A DNA stretch of 64,000 nucleotides from Dehalogenimonas sp. WBC-2 (lineage in GTDB: Bacteria; Chloroflexota; Dehalococcoidia; Dehalococcoidales; Dehalococcoidaceae), in contig CP011392.1 of assembly GCA_001005265.1 (NCBI GenBank), positions 992,001 to 1,056,000 on the forward strand, written 5' to 3'. The notes beneath the pieces were generated by a model. It saw only the letters and a program-made list of their open reading frames with translations, ran no database searches and was not told the DNA's origin. A program made the translations under genes and the position numbers. This document shows positions 17,963 to 28,391 of this stretch, piece by piece. The number at the start of each line of letters is the position of its first letter. The stretch's first letter is position 1.

Positions 17963-18733
17963 CTAGGCATGCCGCAACATAACATCCCCGGCAACAACAT
18001 CGTGTTCTGAGCCGTCTTTTTTGCGAATTATCAAGGCGCCGTTGTCGCGAACACCTATGGCTGTTCCATCAATAACCTGATCGCCCAAGAATGCCCTGAC
18101 CTCCAAGCCAATGGTAATCAGCCACTTGCACCAACTTTCATAAATACGCCTGCCATCGAAATTAAGGTAAAGGTCCTCCAAATTGACAATGACCGCCCTG
18201 AGCAATTTCAAAATATCAACCTGGCCGCCAGTCGCATCTGACAAACTAGTGGCAATAGCGGCGACCTCATGATACTGCGATATATCAACATTAACATTTA
18301 CACCGATTCCTATGATCGCGAAAGGCTTATCAGCAACCACGCCGCTTTCGACCAAAATTCCAGCGACTTTTCTGTTGTCCAGCAGTACATCATTAGGCCA
18401 TTTCAATCCGGTGTTTACGCTTACTGCGGCTTCGATTGCCTGGGTCACGGCAAGCCCGGCCATCATGGTCAAATACGGCAGGTCTTCTACCGGGGGATAT
18501 AGTAATACTGATAGTGATAACGAACCTTCAGGTGATAACCAGTGCCGGGTAAGACGCCCTCTTCCGGAAGTTTGCTCAGCAGCGACCACAAGTGTTCCTT
18601 CCGGAGCCTTTTTATTGGCCAGTTCTCTGGCTTTATCCATGGTAGAGCCGATGCGGTCATAGGTTAGAAGCGTGTCTCCCCAGGCACACCCTGCCAGAGC
18701 GTTTTGAACTGTACGAAAGTTGATTATTCCCAT
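17963..18733 (-). CDS. birA: biotin--[acetyl-CoA-carboxylase] ligase (no HTH domain)
   Basis: 256 aa from the ATG at 18733. It attaches biotin via biotinyl-AMP to carboxylase carrier proteins. The catalytic loop SGRGRLTRHW and the KWPNDVLL motif are intact; the C-terminal ~45 residues form the SH3-like cap. There is no N-terminal winged helix, so it is the non-regulatory class of BirA. The start has no Shine-Dalgarno, but a TATACT box ends only 7 bases before it, suggesting a leaderless mRNA. Divergent from the PE-domain gene. Confidence 0.92.
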   Translation of the reverse strand: MGIINFRTVQNALAGCAWGDTLLTYDRIGSTMDKARELANKKAPEGTLVVAAEQTSGRGRLTRHWLSPEGSLSLSVLLYPPVEDLPYLTMMAGLAVTQAIEAAVSVNTGLKWPNDVLLDNRKVAGILVESGVVADKPFAIIGIGVNVNVDISQYHEVAAIATSLSDATGGQVDILKLLRAVIVNLEDLYLNFDGRRIYESWCKWLITIGLEVRAFLGDQVIDGTAIGVRDNGALIIRKKDGSEHDVVAGDVMLRHA

Positions 18734-18740
18734 GCCGAAA

Positions 18741-18746
18741 AGTATA
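18741..18746 (-). promoter_or_regulatory. -10 box of birA (leaderless arrangement)
   Basis: TATACT on the minus strand with 7 bases to the ATG, placing the expected transcription start at or next to the start codon. No clear -35 box was found. Confidence 0.5.
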
Positions 18747-18823
18747 ACACTCAAATCAACGTTATCGCCATGTGATTGACACAAGGCAATAACCATACAA
18801 TAATAGCTTTGGGAGAATGATTT

Positions 18824-19399
18824 ATGACCAGTGATAAACTCCAGGAATATCGATCAAAGCGTGATTTCCAGCGAACCAAAGAACCCGCTCCGGAAATCAA
18901 GAGACAACCAACAAAAGAGCCTATTTTTGTTATCCAAAAACACGATGCCTCTCACTTGCATTACGACTTCAGACTGGAAGTTGATGGTGTACTAAAAAGC
19001 TGGGCAATCCCCAAGGGACCTTCGCTGGATCCTCAAGTTAAGCGTCTGGCAGTGCCTACCGAAGACCACCCAATGGCCTACGGAGGTTTTGAGGGCACCA
19101 TCCCGCAGGGGGAGTATGGCGGCGGCACGGTGATGGTCTGGGACTCAGGTAACTATGAAAATATCCAGGCCGCCAAAGAAAAACCGTTATCCATGGCTGA
19201 GGCGCTTGCCGCCGGACGGATCGAAGTTTTCCTAAAAGGAAAGAAGCTTAGAGGCCTTTTTGCCCTGATTCGCACTACCCGCGGCTGGCTCTTATTTAAA
19301 ATGAAAGACGAATACGCCAGAACCAATGACATTCTGGCGGAAGAGCCGAACTCAGCCGTTACCGGCCGCACTTTAGAGGAGATCGCCGCAGCACCATAA
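18824..19399 (+). CDS. stand-alone LigD-type 3'-phosphoesterase domain protein
   Basis: 191 aa consisting of a single phosphoesterase (PE) domain. Signature stretches: FVIQKHDASHLHYDFRLE, SWAIPKGPS, HPMAYGGFEGTIPQGEYGGG and the closing WLLFKMKD. In bacterial NHEJ this domain of LigD trims 3' phosphates and ribonucleotides at DNA ends. No ligase or polymerase domain is fused and no Ku gene is in the window. ATG is preceded by GGGAG. Confidence 0.9.
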   Translation: MTSDKLQEYRSKRDFQRTKEPAPEIKRQPTKEPIFVIQKHDASHLHYDFRLEVDGVLKSWAIPKGPSLDPQVKRLAVPTEDHPMAYGGFEGTIPQGEYGGGTVMVWDSGNYENIQAAKEKPLSMAEALAAGRIEVFLKGKKLRGLFALIRTTRGWLLFKMKDEYARTNDILAEEPNSAVTGRTLEEIAAAP

Positions 19400-19412
19400 A
19401 GGAACATTACTT

Positions 19413-20408
19413 TTAACGTAATTCTACAGCCTGCCGCATTGCCCTCAGATTGGCATCCGGCACATTCATAGAGTAGGTACAACCCGGAGTTACCGCCAAA
19501 CGGCGGGCTTCCAAGCTTTTAATACTATCCTTCGCCTGCGTTCTCACTTCCGCCGGTGAGCCGTACTGCAACAGTCGTTGCTGGTCTATGCCACCCATCA
19601 ACATCCCAGAGAAGAGGCCGGCGGCGGTACCGAGGTCAATATCAGAGGTGCGGTCATGCCAGTTAACTGCTTGGACCGGATAATCAGCAAGCTCCTTCAA
19701 CATCGGATGCTGACCATGAAGATGCAACACATTAAACCAGCCGCCGTCACCAGCATTAAATACCCGCAAGTCGTATGGCCGTCCAAAACAACGGTACTCA
19801 TCAACAGTCATGGCTTCAAAGCTGGCAAAACGTGATGATAAAAACAGTCCGTCAGCTCCCATGTCAATACAAGCCCGGGCAAACCGGGCACTAGTTTCCG
19901 CTAAAGCATCTAAAGCCTGATGAACTTTTTCAGGATACTGCCGCAGGTGAGTAAGCAGCAGTTCATCTCCCGCTAAATACGCGGCCATAGCCAGCGGGTT
20001 AAACATGGTCATGATTACGGGGGTATTTTTGTCTGTTTCATTGATGACTTTTTTCAAAGTCTCAAGGTGCCACCCATAGGTACCACAATTGATATCCCAA
20101 GGCACAATTTTTTCCCAGTCAGATGGCTTTTGTACCACTCGCGACAAATACTCCCGGTCACCATTAAGACTGTCACGATACGCATGCTTAATCCCAAAAT
20201 CATCAACACAATAAGTTGAGGAGACGGGAATCTTGATAAAATCCAAATCATAACGTTTTTGAAAATCCAGAGTAACGGCAGCTAATGAGGCAGGATATTG
20301 GTCATCCCCCGGCCAATGTCGCCAAAATCCAACCGGCACCCGGTCCACTTCTTGACCCGCTATTGAGGCAGTAAGGCGTTCCCTTTTTGTCATGTGATCT
20401 ATTTTCAT
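19413..20408 (-). CDS. uroporphyrinogen decarboxylase-fold (UroD/MtaA-like) protein
   Basis: 331 aa TIM-barrel protein of the UroD superfamily. The N-terminal RERLTASIAGQEVDRVPVGFWRH contains the usual DRVPV and a following aromatic-rich segment; LHLHGQHP and PGCTYSM near the C-terminus could give His/Cys metal ligands as in the corrinoid methyltransferases MtaA/CmuA. Because UroD-like proteins in corrinoid-dependent anaerobes are often methyltransferases rather than haem enzymes, a C1 or corrinoid role is as likely as haem. Monocistronic; weak Shine-Dalgarno AGGAC. Confidence 0.8.
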   Translation of the reverse strand: MKIDHMTKRERLTASIAGQEVDRVPVGFWRHWPGDDQYPASLAAVTLDFQKRYDLDFIKIPVSSTYCVDDFGIKHAYRDSLNGDREYLSRVVQKPSDWEKIVPWDINCGTYGWHLETLKKVINETDKNTPVIMTMFNPLAMAAYLAGDELLLTHLRQYPEKVHQALDALAETSARFARACIDMGADGLFLSSRFASFEAMTVDEYRCFGRPYDLRVFNAGDGGWFNVLHLHGQHPMLKELADYPVQAVNWHDRTSDIDLGTAAGLFSGMLMGGIDQQRLLQYGSPAEVRTQAKDSIKSLEARRLAVTPGCTYSMNVPDANLRAMRQAVELR

Positions 20409-20489
20409 ATTTCTGTCCTAATGAATGAGCTTTCAGAACTCACTAATCTTTTAATCTGCATGCACAGCGGGGATGATTAAGAAGCATTA

Positions 20490-20565
20490 TGGAGCGGGCG
20501 ACGAGACTCGAACTCGCGACAACCTGCTTGGGAAGCAGGTACTCTACCAACTGAGTTACGCCCGC
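20490..20565 (-). tRNA. tRNA-Gly (anticodon CCC)
   Basis: Acceptor stem GCGGGCG/CGCCCGC, anticodon stem CCTGC/GCAGG with loop TTCCCAA (anticodon CCC), T-loop TTCGAGT; discriminator T and CCA encoded. Confidence 0.95.
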
Positions 20566-20649
20566 ATAAATGTGGGGCCATTTTAACCCGCCCAAGCGCG
20601 GTTGTAAAGCGTCTGTCAGGGTTATTTCGCTTCATTTTCTGCCTACGCC

Positions 20650-21048
20650 ATGACTGAACTTGCGGTAGCCGCGGTACTGTTAATCTTCATTTTTGCCAAA
20701 AACGAGTGGACCTTTGGTGGAATAGCTCTATCTGGCGCAATATCATCTGTGTTAATAAGCATCATCCTGCTCATCAGAAACATGGATAACCCATTTTATT
20801 ATGGCAAGCATACCTATGCTGATGTTGATCTATCTGTGTTGTCTAAATTAGAGACGCGGTGGCAAAACCAGGCCCCAACTGCCGAACCTAAACTGGAAGT
20901 ATCGGCAGCACAAATCTACAAACATTTGACCCAGGCTGCTCTAGTCTTCATCATTGCTTGGGGGTTGAACGACGGCGCAATCAGGGGCTTTGTCAGTATC
21001 TGTAACGGCTGGGGTGCTTTTAGGCGCTGGTTTTCCGCTTACTGCTGA
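20650..21048 (+). pseudogene. possible remnant of a DUF4239-like membrane protein
   Basis: 132 codons. Residues ~1-75 look like the C-terminal end of a DUF4239 protein: two hydrophobic helices, then DNPFYYG followed by a run resembling the family's VxPEPF segment. The usual N-terminal ~150 residues are absent and the frame closes 40 bases upstream, just after tRNA-Gly. The last ~36 codons lie antisense to tatA and look non-coding. Most simply a 5'-deleted relic beside a tRNA; it could also be a short unrelated membrane protein. Confidence 0.35.
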
Positions 21049-21207
21049 CGTTACGGATTTAACTTCCTGATCAACGGTATCTTGCGCTTTTCTGAAAGAC
21101 CTAAGCCCTTCACCTAGGGATTTCCCCAGTTCCGGCAGTTTACCGATACCAAAAATCAAAACAACAATCACCAGAACAATTATTATCTCTGTAGGACCGA
21201 TTCTCAT
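20941..21207 (-). CDS. tatA: Sec-independent translocase subunit TatA/TatE
   Basis: 88 aa. One N-terminal membrane helix (EIIIVLVIVVLIFGIGKLPELG) with the conserved FGxGKLPELG hinge, then the amphipathic helix KSLGEGLRSFRKA and a disordered polar tail. TatA forms the pore for folded, often cofactor-bearing, exported proteins; in this lineage Tat export serves reductive dehalogenases and molybdoenzymes. Shine-Dalgarno AGGAG eight bases before the ATG. tatC is not in the window. Confidence 0.95.
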   Translation of the reverse strand: MRIGPTEIIIVLVIVVLIFGIGKLPELGKSLGEGLRSFRKAQDTVDQEVKSVTSAVSGKPAPKSTPAVTDTDKAPDCAVVQPPSNDED

Positions 21208-21377
21208 GTGCAGGACTCCTATTTAATCAATGCTTGATTATACCACAGCTATTTTACTTTGGTATCGCAATATTAACACCGGGCTAAGCCGGATCGTTCA
21301 GCACCAGGAAGATGCGCTTCATCGGATTGTCTGATAATATGGAATTAACTGACTATTCCTATTCAGGAGAGATGATT

Positions 21378-21896
21378 ATGGAAACCGCAGTTTTCGGTGG
21401 TGGTTGTTTTTGGTGTCTTGAGGCAATCTTCAACCGTGTAAAAGGCGTAAGCAAAATAACGTCTGGATACGCTGGCGGCCACGACCATGATCCAACTTAT
21501 GAACAAGTTTGCTCCGGTCGTAGCGGCCATGCAGAAGTAATCAGTGTAGAATACAATCCCGATATGGTCACTTATCATGATTTGCTTGAAGTCTTTTTTA
21601 AAGCACATGATCCAACAACCCTTAACCGCCAGGGTGCAGATAGCGGAACCCAGTACCGTTCAATAATACTTTACACAACCGCCAGTCAAAAAACATCCGC
21701 CGAGCAGTATATAGAAGTGTTAAAAAGAACCGGGGAATACCAACAAGCTGTCGTCACCGAAATAAAACCGCTAGATGTCTTTTATGCTGCTGAGGGCTAT
21801 CATCAAGATTATTACAAACTACACAGCAGTCAGCCATATTGCCGCGCAGTCATCGAACCAAAATTAGCCAAGCTGTTCAACACAAAAAAGAGTTAA
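21378..21896 (+). CDS. msrA: peptide-methionine (S)-S-oxide reductase
   Basis: 172 aa from the ATG at 21378, eight bases after AGGAG; further upstream codons are unlikely. The catalytic GGGCFWCLE (nucleophile C10) is intact, with GYAGG, SGHAEV and GYHQDYY typical of MsrA; a C-terminal cysteine in QPYCRAV may resolve the sulfenate. Repairs oxidised methionine. An oxygen-damage repair enzyme is notable but not rare in strict anaerobes. Confidence 0.95.
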   Translation: METAVFGGGCFWCLEAIFNRVKGVSKITSGYAGGHDHDPTYEQVCSGRSGHAEVISVEYNPDMVTYHDLLEVFFKAHDPTTLNRQGADSGTQYRSIILYTTASQKTSAEQYIEVLKRTGEYQQAVVTEIKPLDVFYAAEGYHQDYYKLHSSQPYCRAVIEPKLAKLFNTKKS

Positions 21897-21937
21897 GAAG
21901 GTCTTAGATTCCTTTGGCATCCAAGTATAAATCAAAT

Positions 21938-22609
21938 ATGAATAACTGGCGTGTAATCACAAGGGACACGGGCAAATTTATTGATAGAGCTGAAGCAGGC
22001 AATTTGCTGGCAAAGCAGCTATCAGTTTTTACCGGGAAACAAGCGCTGGTACTGGGCATACCACGTGGCGGCATGGTTGTCGCCAAAGAGATAGCAAAAC
22101 AGCTTGATGCTGATCTGGATATAATACTATCCCGCAAATTACGGAGTCCGGGACAACCGGAGTTGGCATTTGGTGCTGTCTCTGAGGATGGTCAGGTTTT
22201 ACTCAATTTAGAGATCGTACAGTTGCTTCATATCTCTGACCAATATATCGAATATGAAAAAACCATCCAGCTAGAGGAGATTAACCGCCGCAGCCATTTA
22301 TTCCGCAGCATTCGGCCTAAGGTTTCACTTGAGGGACGTACAGTTATCGTCGTCGACGATGGCGTGGCTACCGGCGCTACTTTCAAGTCGGCTCTTTCGG
22401 CTGCCCGCATCGAATCACCGGGACGTCTTATAGCAGCCATACCTTTAGCCCCGTTGGAAACTGTTGTGGAATTAGCAGCCATGGCTGATGAAGTGGTTTG
22501 TCTCCGCAGCCCGGCAGTCTTTAGTGCGGTAGGACAATTTTATGGCCTCTTTGAACAGCTTAAAGAAGCTGATGTAGAAAATATCCTCCGCGAATATACC
22601 GGACACTAA
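21938..22609 (+). CDS. phosphoribosyltransferase-domain protein (paralogue 1)
   Basis: 223 aa. The PRPP-binding loop is VIVVDDGVATGAT and the N-terminal GIPRGGMVVA hood loop is also recognisable. Family members of this type are not closely tied to one purine or pyrimidine; function unknown. The likely start is the ATG at 21938, which follows a TATAAA box by 6 bases and lacks a Shine-Dalgarno. It is clearly paralogous along its length to the minus-strand gene at 54.3-55.0 kb (shared ILNNEIV-type segment, FGAV-DDG, and PRPP loop). Confidence 0.82.
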   Translation: MNNWRVITRDTGKFIDRAEAGNLLAKQLSVFTGKQALVLGIPRGGMVVAKEIAKQLDADLDIILSRKLRSPGQPELAFGAVSEDGQVLLNLEIVQLLHISDQYIEYEKTIQLEEINRRSHLFRSIRPKVSLEGRTVIVVDDGVATGATFKSALSAARIESPGRLIAAIPLAPLETVVELAAMADEVVCLRSPAVFSAVGQFYGLFEQLKEADVENILREYTGH

Positions 22610-22724
22610 TACACCAGTCAGCTATCTGGTGCAAAAATCCTTCCTCATGCGAAAAATACATCATCCAGATATCCCATAGGCGTAAAACGCAAACGACCTA
22701 GTTACTACTTGAAGAAGAGTTCAC

Positions 22725-22898
22725 TTACCGCCGCCCGCGGCGATGCGTTTGTTCAACTCTTGCCTGCTCCGCTGTCAGTAAATTCCCGGGATAACCCACA
22801 TAGCCACACTGGAAACACTGCGCAAAAGTCCCATATTCATCGTTGTCTTCAAATAAATCACCTTGGCAGCATCGGGGGCAACTTTTAAAATGGTACAT
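22725..22898 (-). CDS. 57-residue zinc-ribbon protein
   Basis: A short gene on the minus strand: ATG at 22898, TAA at 22725-22727, preceded by AAAGGTG about six bases upstream. The product has a clean Cys4 set, CPRCC near the start and CFQCG about 20 residues later (C7, C10/C11, C28, C31), then a conserved-looking GYPGNL turn and a basic tail THRRGRR. This is the layout of a small zinc ribbon that could bind nucleic acid or another protein. No family name can be given. Confidence 0.7.
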   Translation of the reverse strand: MYHFKSCPRCCQGDLFEDNDEYGTFAQCFQCGYVGYPGNLLTAEQARVEQTHRRGRR

Positions 22899-23165
22899 GC
22901 TCTACACCTTTCGCAGTTTATTAGTGCCACACCTACTTTATTCAATTTTACGACCTAATTGAACCTTAATTCCTCCGGCCGGGAAATCCGTAAAATTACC
23001 TAATCTTGACTAAATTAACCCCTATTTTTACTGTTGTATACCTGCCCACTTTAAGTTCACATTTTCTCAATGTGGACACCAGACTTTGGCAATTAAGAAT
23101 ACCCTGAGATATAATCACCTCATGGTGAATAAACATGTCATAGTTCACTTCCCTAGTGGAGTATT

Positions 23166-23858
23166 ATGACCGTTACTATTATTCTTGCGGATGACCACTC
23201 TATGGTACGTAGCGGCATCAAAGCTATGCTCGAAATACAGGCTGATTTTGAAGTCATCGGCGAATATGAAGATGGTTTAGATGCAGTGAAACTGGTAGAG
23301 ACTCTCCACCCTGATGTTCTTGTTGTTGATCTTATGCTCGGCAGTATCTCAGGGATAGAGGTGTGCCATCAGGCGATCAAAAGATCTCCACGAACTTCGA
23401 TCATTCTGCTTTCTATGTACAGTAACGAAATCTATGTACAAGGCGCACTTCGCGCAGGGGCACGAGGCTATGTCCTCAAAGAATCCACCGTCGATGAACT
23501 CGTCAACGCTGTACGTGAAGTAATGGCTGGCCGGCATTACCTGTCAACATCACTGTCACAGCGAGCGATAGCGTCCTATATTAAGCAAACTGAAACTGAA
23601 AGTGTCATCGATGCTTACGAGCAATTATCAACCCGGGAACGCGAAGTACTCCACCTGGTGGTTAGAGGTTGCACCGGTGCCGATATCGCCAAGCGCCTGT
23701 TCATAAGCCCACGGACTGTTGAAGCCCATCGGGCAAACCTAATGCGCAAACTTGATGTTAAGAATCAAAGCCAATTGCTCAGATATGCCCTCCAAAGGGG
23801 TATTATTCCCCCGGAACCAAACACCATACTAAAATCCACTGACACATCTTTTACGTAA
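23166..23858 (+). CDS. NarL/FixJ-type response regulator
   Basis: 230 aa. Receiver domain with acidic D9/D10, phospho-acceptor D55, S83 and K105; then a LuxR-type helix-turn-helix (STREREVLHLVV ... ISPRTVEAHRANLMRKL). No histidine kinase gene is adjacent, so its partner is elsewhere. A TATAAT box near 23110 gives a leader of about 45 bases, with GTGGAG before the ATG. Confidence 0.93.
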   Translation: MTVTIILADDHSMVRSGIKAMLEIQADFEVIGEYEDGLDAVKLVETLHPDVLVVDLMLGSISGIEVCHQAIKRSPRTSIILLSMYSNEIYVQGALRAGARGYVLKESTVDELVNAVREVMAGRHYLSTSLSQRAIASYIKQTETESVIDAYEQLSTREREVLHLVVRGCTGADIAKRLFISPRTVEAHRANLMRKLDVKNQSQLLRYALQRGIIPPEPNTILKSTDTSFT

Positions 23859-24003
23859 AGAATGCCCTGCTATAGCCATAGTTTCCAAACATATCCAGTT
23901 GCGCCATGTTCTGAATTAAAGATATCATGACCCGCCTAGCATAGCTAACAACAGAATCCGATCATTTTGATATAATCCGATTTATTAATTAAAAGGGTGT
24001 TCT

Positions 24004-24993
24004 ATGTCTCTACAATCCGGATGGAATAAATCACCCAAATTAGCCGCCGCCGCATTAATGGGTATCGCAGCTATATGGGGTTCAACTTTTATCGTGGTCC
24101 AGGACGCCGTATCGCGGATGCCGGTGATGGATTTTTTGGCAGTACGTTTTTCTGTCGCCGCTCTGGTTATGATTGCCATACGCCCGCAATGTCTCCGCGG
24201 CATGACCCGGTTGGGATTATTCAGGTCGACAATGCTTGGTCTGGCTCTAGGACTGGCCTATATAACTCAAACTTTTGGACTACAGCAGACCTCTGCGGCT
24301 GTTTCCGGTTTCATTACCGGTATGTTCGTAGTGTTCACCCCGATACTATCCGCAGTCCTCTTACGCAAGACAATCAGCTCCAGGGTGTGGTCAGCAGTGG
24401 TGCTGGCCACCATCGGATTGGCGTTGTTGAGTCTCTACGGCTGGAGCATTGGCGGCGGTGAATTGCTTACTCTTCTATGCGCTCTTCTATTCGCCCTGCA
24501 TATCGTAGGCCTTGGAGCCTGGTCCGGCCAACATGATGTCTATGGTTTGGCAGTACTGCAAATAGCCTTTGTTGCCGTGATGTCATTGGCAGCCACCCTA
24601 CCGGACGGCCTGACCATGCCTCCTGACACCGCCGCATGGGCGGCAGTTGGCTTGACTGCTATCTTTGCCACCGCCGCCGCCTTTCTTATCCAGACATGGG
24701 CGCAGTCTCTCATCTCGCCATCCCGAACGGCTATAATTATTACTATGGAGCCGGTTTTTGCCGGTTTGTTCGCCGTTCTTTTTGCCGGAGAACATCTTAC
24801 AGTACGCATCATCTTCGGCGCCGCCCTGGTGCTGGCGGCTATGCTATTGGTGGAACTTAAACAAGCAACAGCCCCGCCAGCCTATCATGCAGGAGCGTTG
24901 GAGGCCGACGGCGACTTGAACACACCAGATGTTACAACTGTAATCTTCGATTTAACCAGTCCGACAGTATCACCTGACGAGAACACCATTTAA
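24004..24993 (+). CDS. EamA-family (DMT superfamily) transporter
   Basis: 329 aa with about ten hydrophobic helices in two EamA repeats; AAIWGSTFIVVQDAV near the start and MEPVFAGLFAVLFAGEHLT in the second repeat are characteristic. Such proteins export or import small metabolites; substrate unknown. The C-terminal ~45 residues are polar and cytoplasmic. TATAAT at about 23972 followed by a leader with AAAAGGG. Confidence 0.9.
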   Translation: MSLQSGWNKSPKLAAAALMGIAAIWGSTFIVVQDAVSRMPVMDFLAVRFSVAALVMIAIRPQCLRGMTRLGLFRSTMLGLALGLAYITQTFGLQQTSAAVSGFITGMFVVFTPILSAVLLRKTISSRVWSAVVLATIGLALLSLYGWSIGGGELLTLLCALLFALHIVGLGAWSGQHDVYGLAVLQIAFVAVMSLAATLPDGLTMPPDTAAWAAVGLTAIFATAAAFLIQTWAQSLISPSRTAIIITMEPVFAGLFAVLFAGEHLTVRIIFGAALVLAAMLLVELKQATAPPAYHAGALEADGDLNTPDVTTVIFDLTSPTVSPDENTI

Positions 24994-25022
24994 GAGTTAA
25001 ACTGTTATATCGGGCGAATAAA

Positions 25023-25730
25023 TCAATCAGTCTTATCGAATGTTGGCAAAGTCTTGGATTTCCATGGTTCCGGTCTTCGTCTTATTACGGCCCGCGCTGG
25101 CGCGCCATCACCCTTATAAATTTTCAAAGGTAAACAGGCCAAATCGTAGCTCCCTGCGCCTACTGCCGACAGGTCCAAGCCCTCAATGATCCAGATACCT
25201 GCGTTCAGTAATATGCGGTGGACTTCACAACCGTCATGATAGTATCCGCCGACCGAAAGATAATCAACCCCGATGACGGCGACGCCTTTATCAACGATAT
25301 ATTGAGCAGCTTCTGCAGTTATGTAAACATAATTTTCATAAAACGCACTGCTTTGACTCCATAAAGCCGAGTTACTTGTTTTGAATAGAATCCTCTCACC
25401 CCGGCGCAACTGATGGCGGCGCAGTTCCTCCAGCCTGATGCACTCCCTATCTCCAATTTCAATTACCCGGGCGCGTCCCAGCAATACACCCGCCAATTGG
25501 TCAACAGTGGCCGCTCCTTTGATGTAGTGCCCCGGTGCGTCCACATGGGTGCCGGAATGAGAGCCTAATGTAATCTGAGACGTTGAACAACTATCGCCTT
25601 TTTCCAAATCTTGAACGCGCCAGAGATTTACCGGGGGATCACCAGGCCAGGTTGTCATACCATCACACAAAGTGACCGAAATATCGACCCATTCCCCACA
25701 GTCTGAATTTTTCCCGAAGCAATCTTCCAT
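25023..25730 (-). CDS. cyclase/kynurenine-formamidase-like metal hydrolase
   Basis: 235 aa. The metal motif HSGTHVDAPGH is complete, preceded by the ITLGS strand and followed by GVDYLSVGGYYHDGCEVHRILL, which fits the Mn/Zn-dependent cyclase (DUF/PF04199) family. Members include arylformamidase and polyketide-like cyclases; without other tryptophan-degradation genes here a kynurenine role is not supported. GGAGAT before the ATG. Confidence 0.85.
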   Translation of the reverse strand: MEDCFGKNSDCGEWVDISVTLCDGMTTWPGDPPVNLWRVQDLEKGDSCSTSQITLGSHSGTHVDAPGHYIKGAATVDQLAGVLLGRARVIEIGDRECIRLEELRRHQLRRGERILFKTSNSALWSQSSAFYENYVYITAEAAQYIVDKGVAVIGVDYLSVGGYYHDGCEVHRILLNAGIWIIEGLDLSAVGAGSYDLACLPLKIYKGDGAPARAVIRRRPEPWKSKTLPTFDKTD

Positions 25731-25844
25731 CTTTTATCTCCAAACATCCATCATCTATATTAATATATCAAAAACAGCTTTGATACATATTTTTGGAAAC
25801 CATTTACTTCAAAATCACTTTTTGCCTGAGATTAGAGCCAATGA

Positions 25845-25850
25845 TATAAT
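25845..25850 (+). promoter_or_regulatory. -10 box of the LOG-like gene (leaderless arrangement)
   Basis: Perfect TATAAT with 8 bases to the ATG at 25859 and no Shine-Dalgarno between them. Confidence 0.55.
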
Positions 25851-25858
25851 CCGCACGC

Positions 25859-27644
<1,786 letters not shown>

Positions 27645-27719
27645 CAATATGATGGCTGGCAACTAAGCACAGCGCTGTCTCCAAAATCAGGTTAGCGAGC
27701 GATAATTGTGGGATAACCG

Positions 27720-28235
27720 CTACTCTGTTTGCCGGTCATAGACCACCAGTTCAGCAAGCTGCCGCCGTGTCTTAGTTGGGGGTGTGTCACGAGGATAGCC
27801 CAGTGGGGTGAAGGCTATCGGTTCCCACTCTTCGGGGATATCAAGAATACGGCGGGCGGCATCTACATCAAAAGCCGCTACCCAGCAGGTGCCCAGACCC
27901 AGATTAGTGGCTGCCAAAACCAGATGGTCCATGGCTATAGTAGCATCAACATCGGCATAGTTTTTGCCGTCGCTCCGTTTCCAGGCTTTACCTGAGACAC
28001 TGCATACACACACCAGCACCGGGGCCTGGGTGAACCACTGTTTGGGATAAATCTGCTGCAAATCAGCTTCCCGGCCTTTGGTCCGGATAACAACCATTTT
28101 AAACGCTTGGCGGTTTGCCGCTGTCGGTGCCAGGCGGGCGACTTCAAACACTTGCGCCAAGACATCGTCTGAAACCGGTTCTGATCTGTATGCTCTCACG
28201 CTGTAACGCCGCTTGATAACTTCCGTAAACTCCAT
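27720..28235 (-). CDS. nitroreductase-family flavoprotein
   Basis: 171 aa. RRYSVRAYRSEPV at the start and GLGTCWVAAF in the second half are the FMN-contact regions of the NfsA/FRase family. The chain is short (typical 170-220). Substrate unknown; other members reduce nitro-aromatics, quinones or act on flavins. AAGGAG before the ATG. Convergent with enolase. Confidence 0.88.
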   Translation of the reverse strand: MEFTEVIKRRYSVRAYRSEPVSDDVLAQVFEVARLAPTAANRQAFKMVVIRTKGREADLQQIYPKQWFTQAPVLVCVCSVSGKAWKRSDGKNYADVDATIAMDHLVLAATNLGLGTCWVAAFDVDAARRILDIPEEWEPIAFTPLGYPRDTPPTKTRRQLAELVVYDRQTE

Positions 28236-28378
28236 TTGTCAGCTCCTTCGAATCACTCTAATTCATTAACCGTTTGCCGCACCTGAAAAATTATAGCCCG
28301 TCTGCCTTAAGTCTTACAATCAGCTGTCGGGTACCACAGCTGAATCAATTCGAAGAGAGATCCCTGAGTCAATTAGGC

Positions 28379-28384
28379 TATAAT
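28379..28384 (+). promoter_or_regulatory. -10 box of the HgdB-like gene (leaderless arrangement)
   Basis: Perfect TATAAT with 7 bases to the GTG at 28392 and no Shine-Dalgarno. Confidence 0.55.
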
Positions 28385-28391
28385 TGTAATT

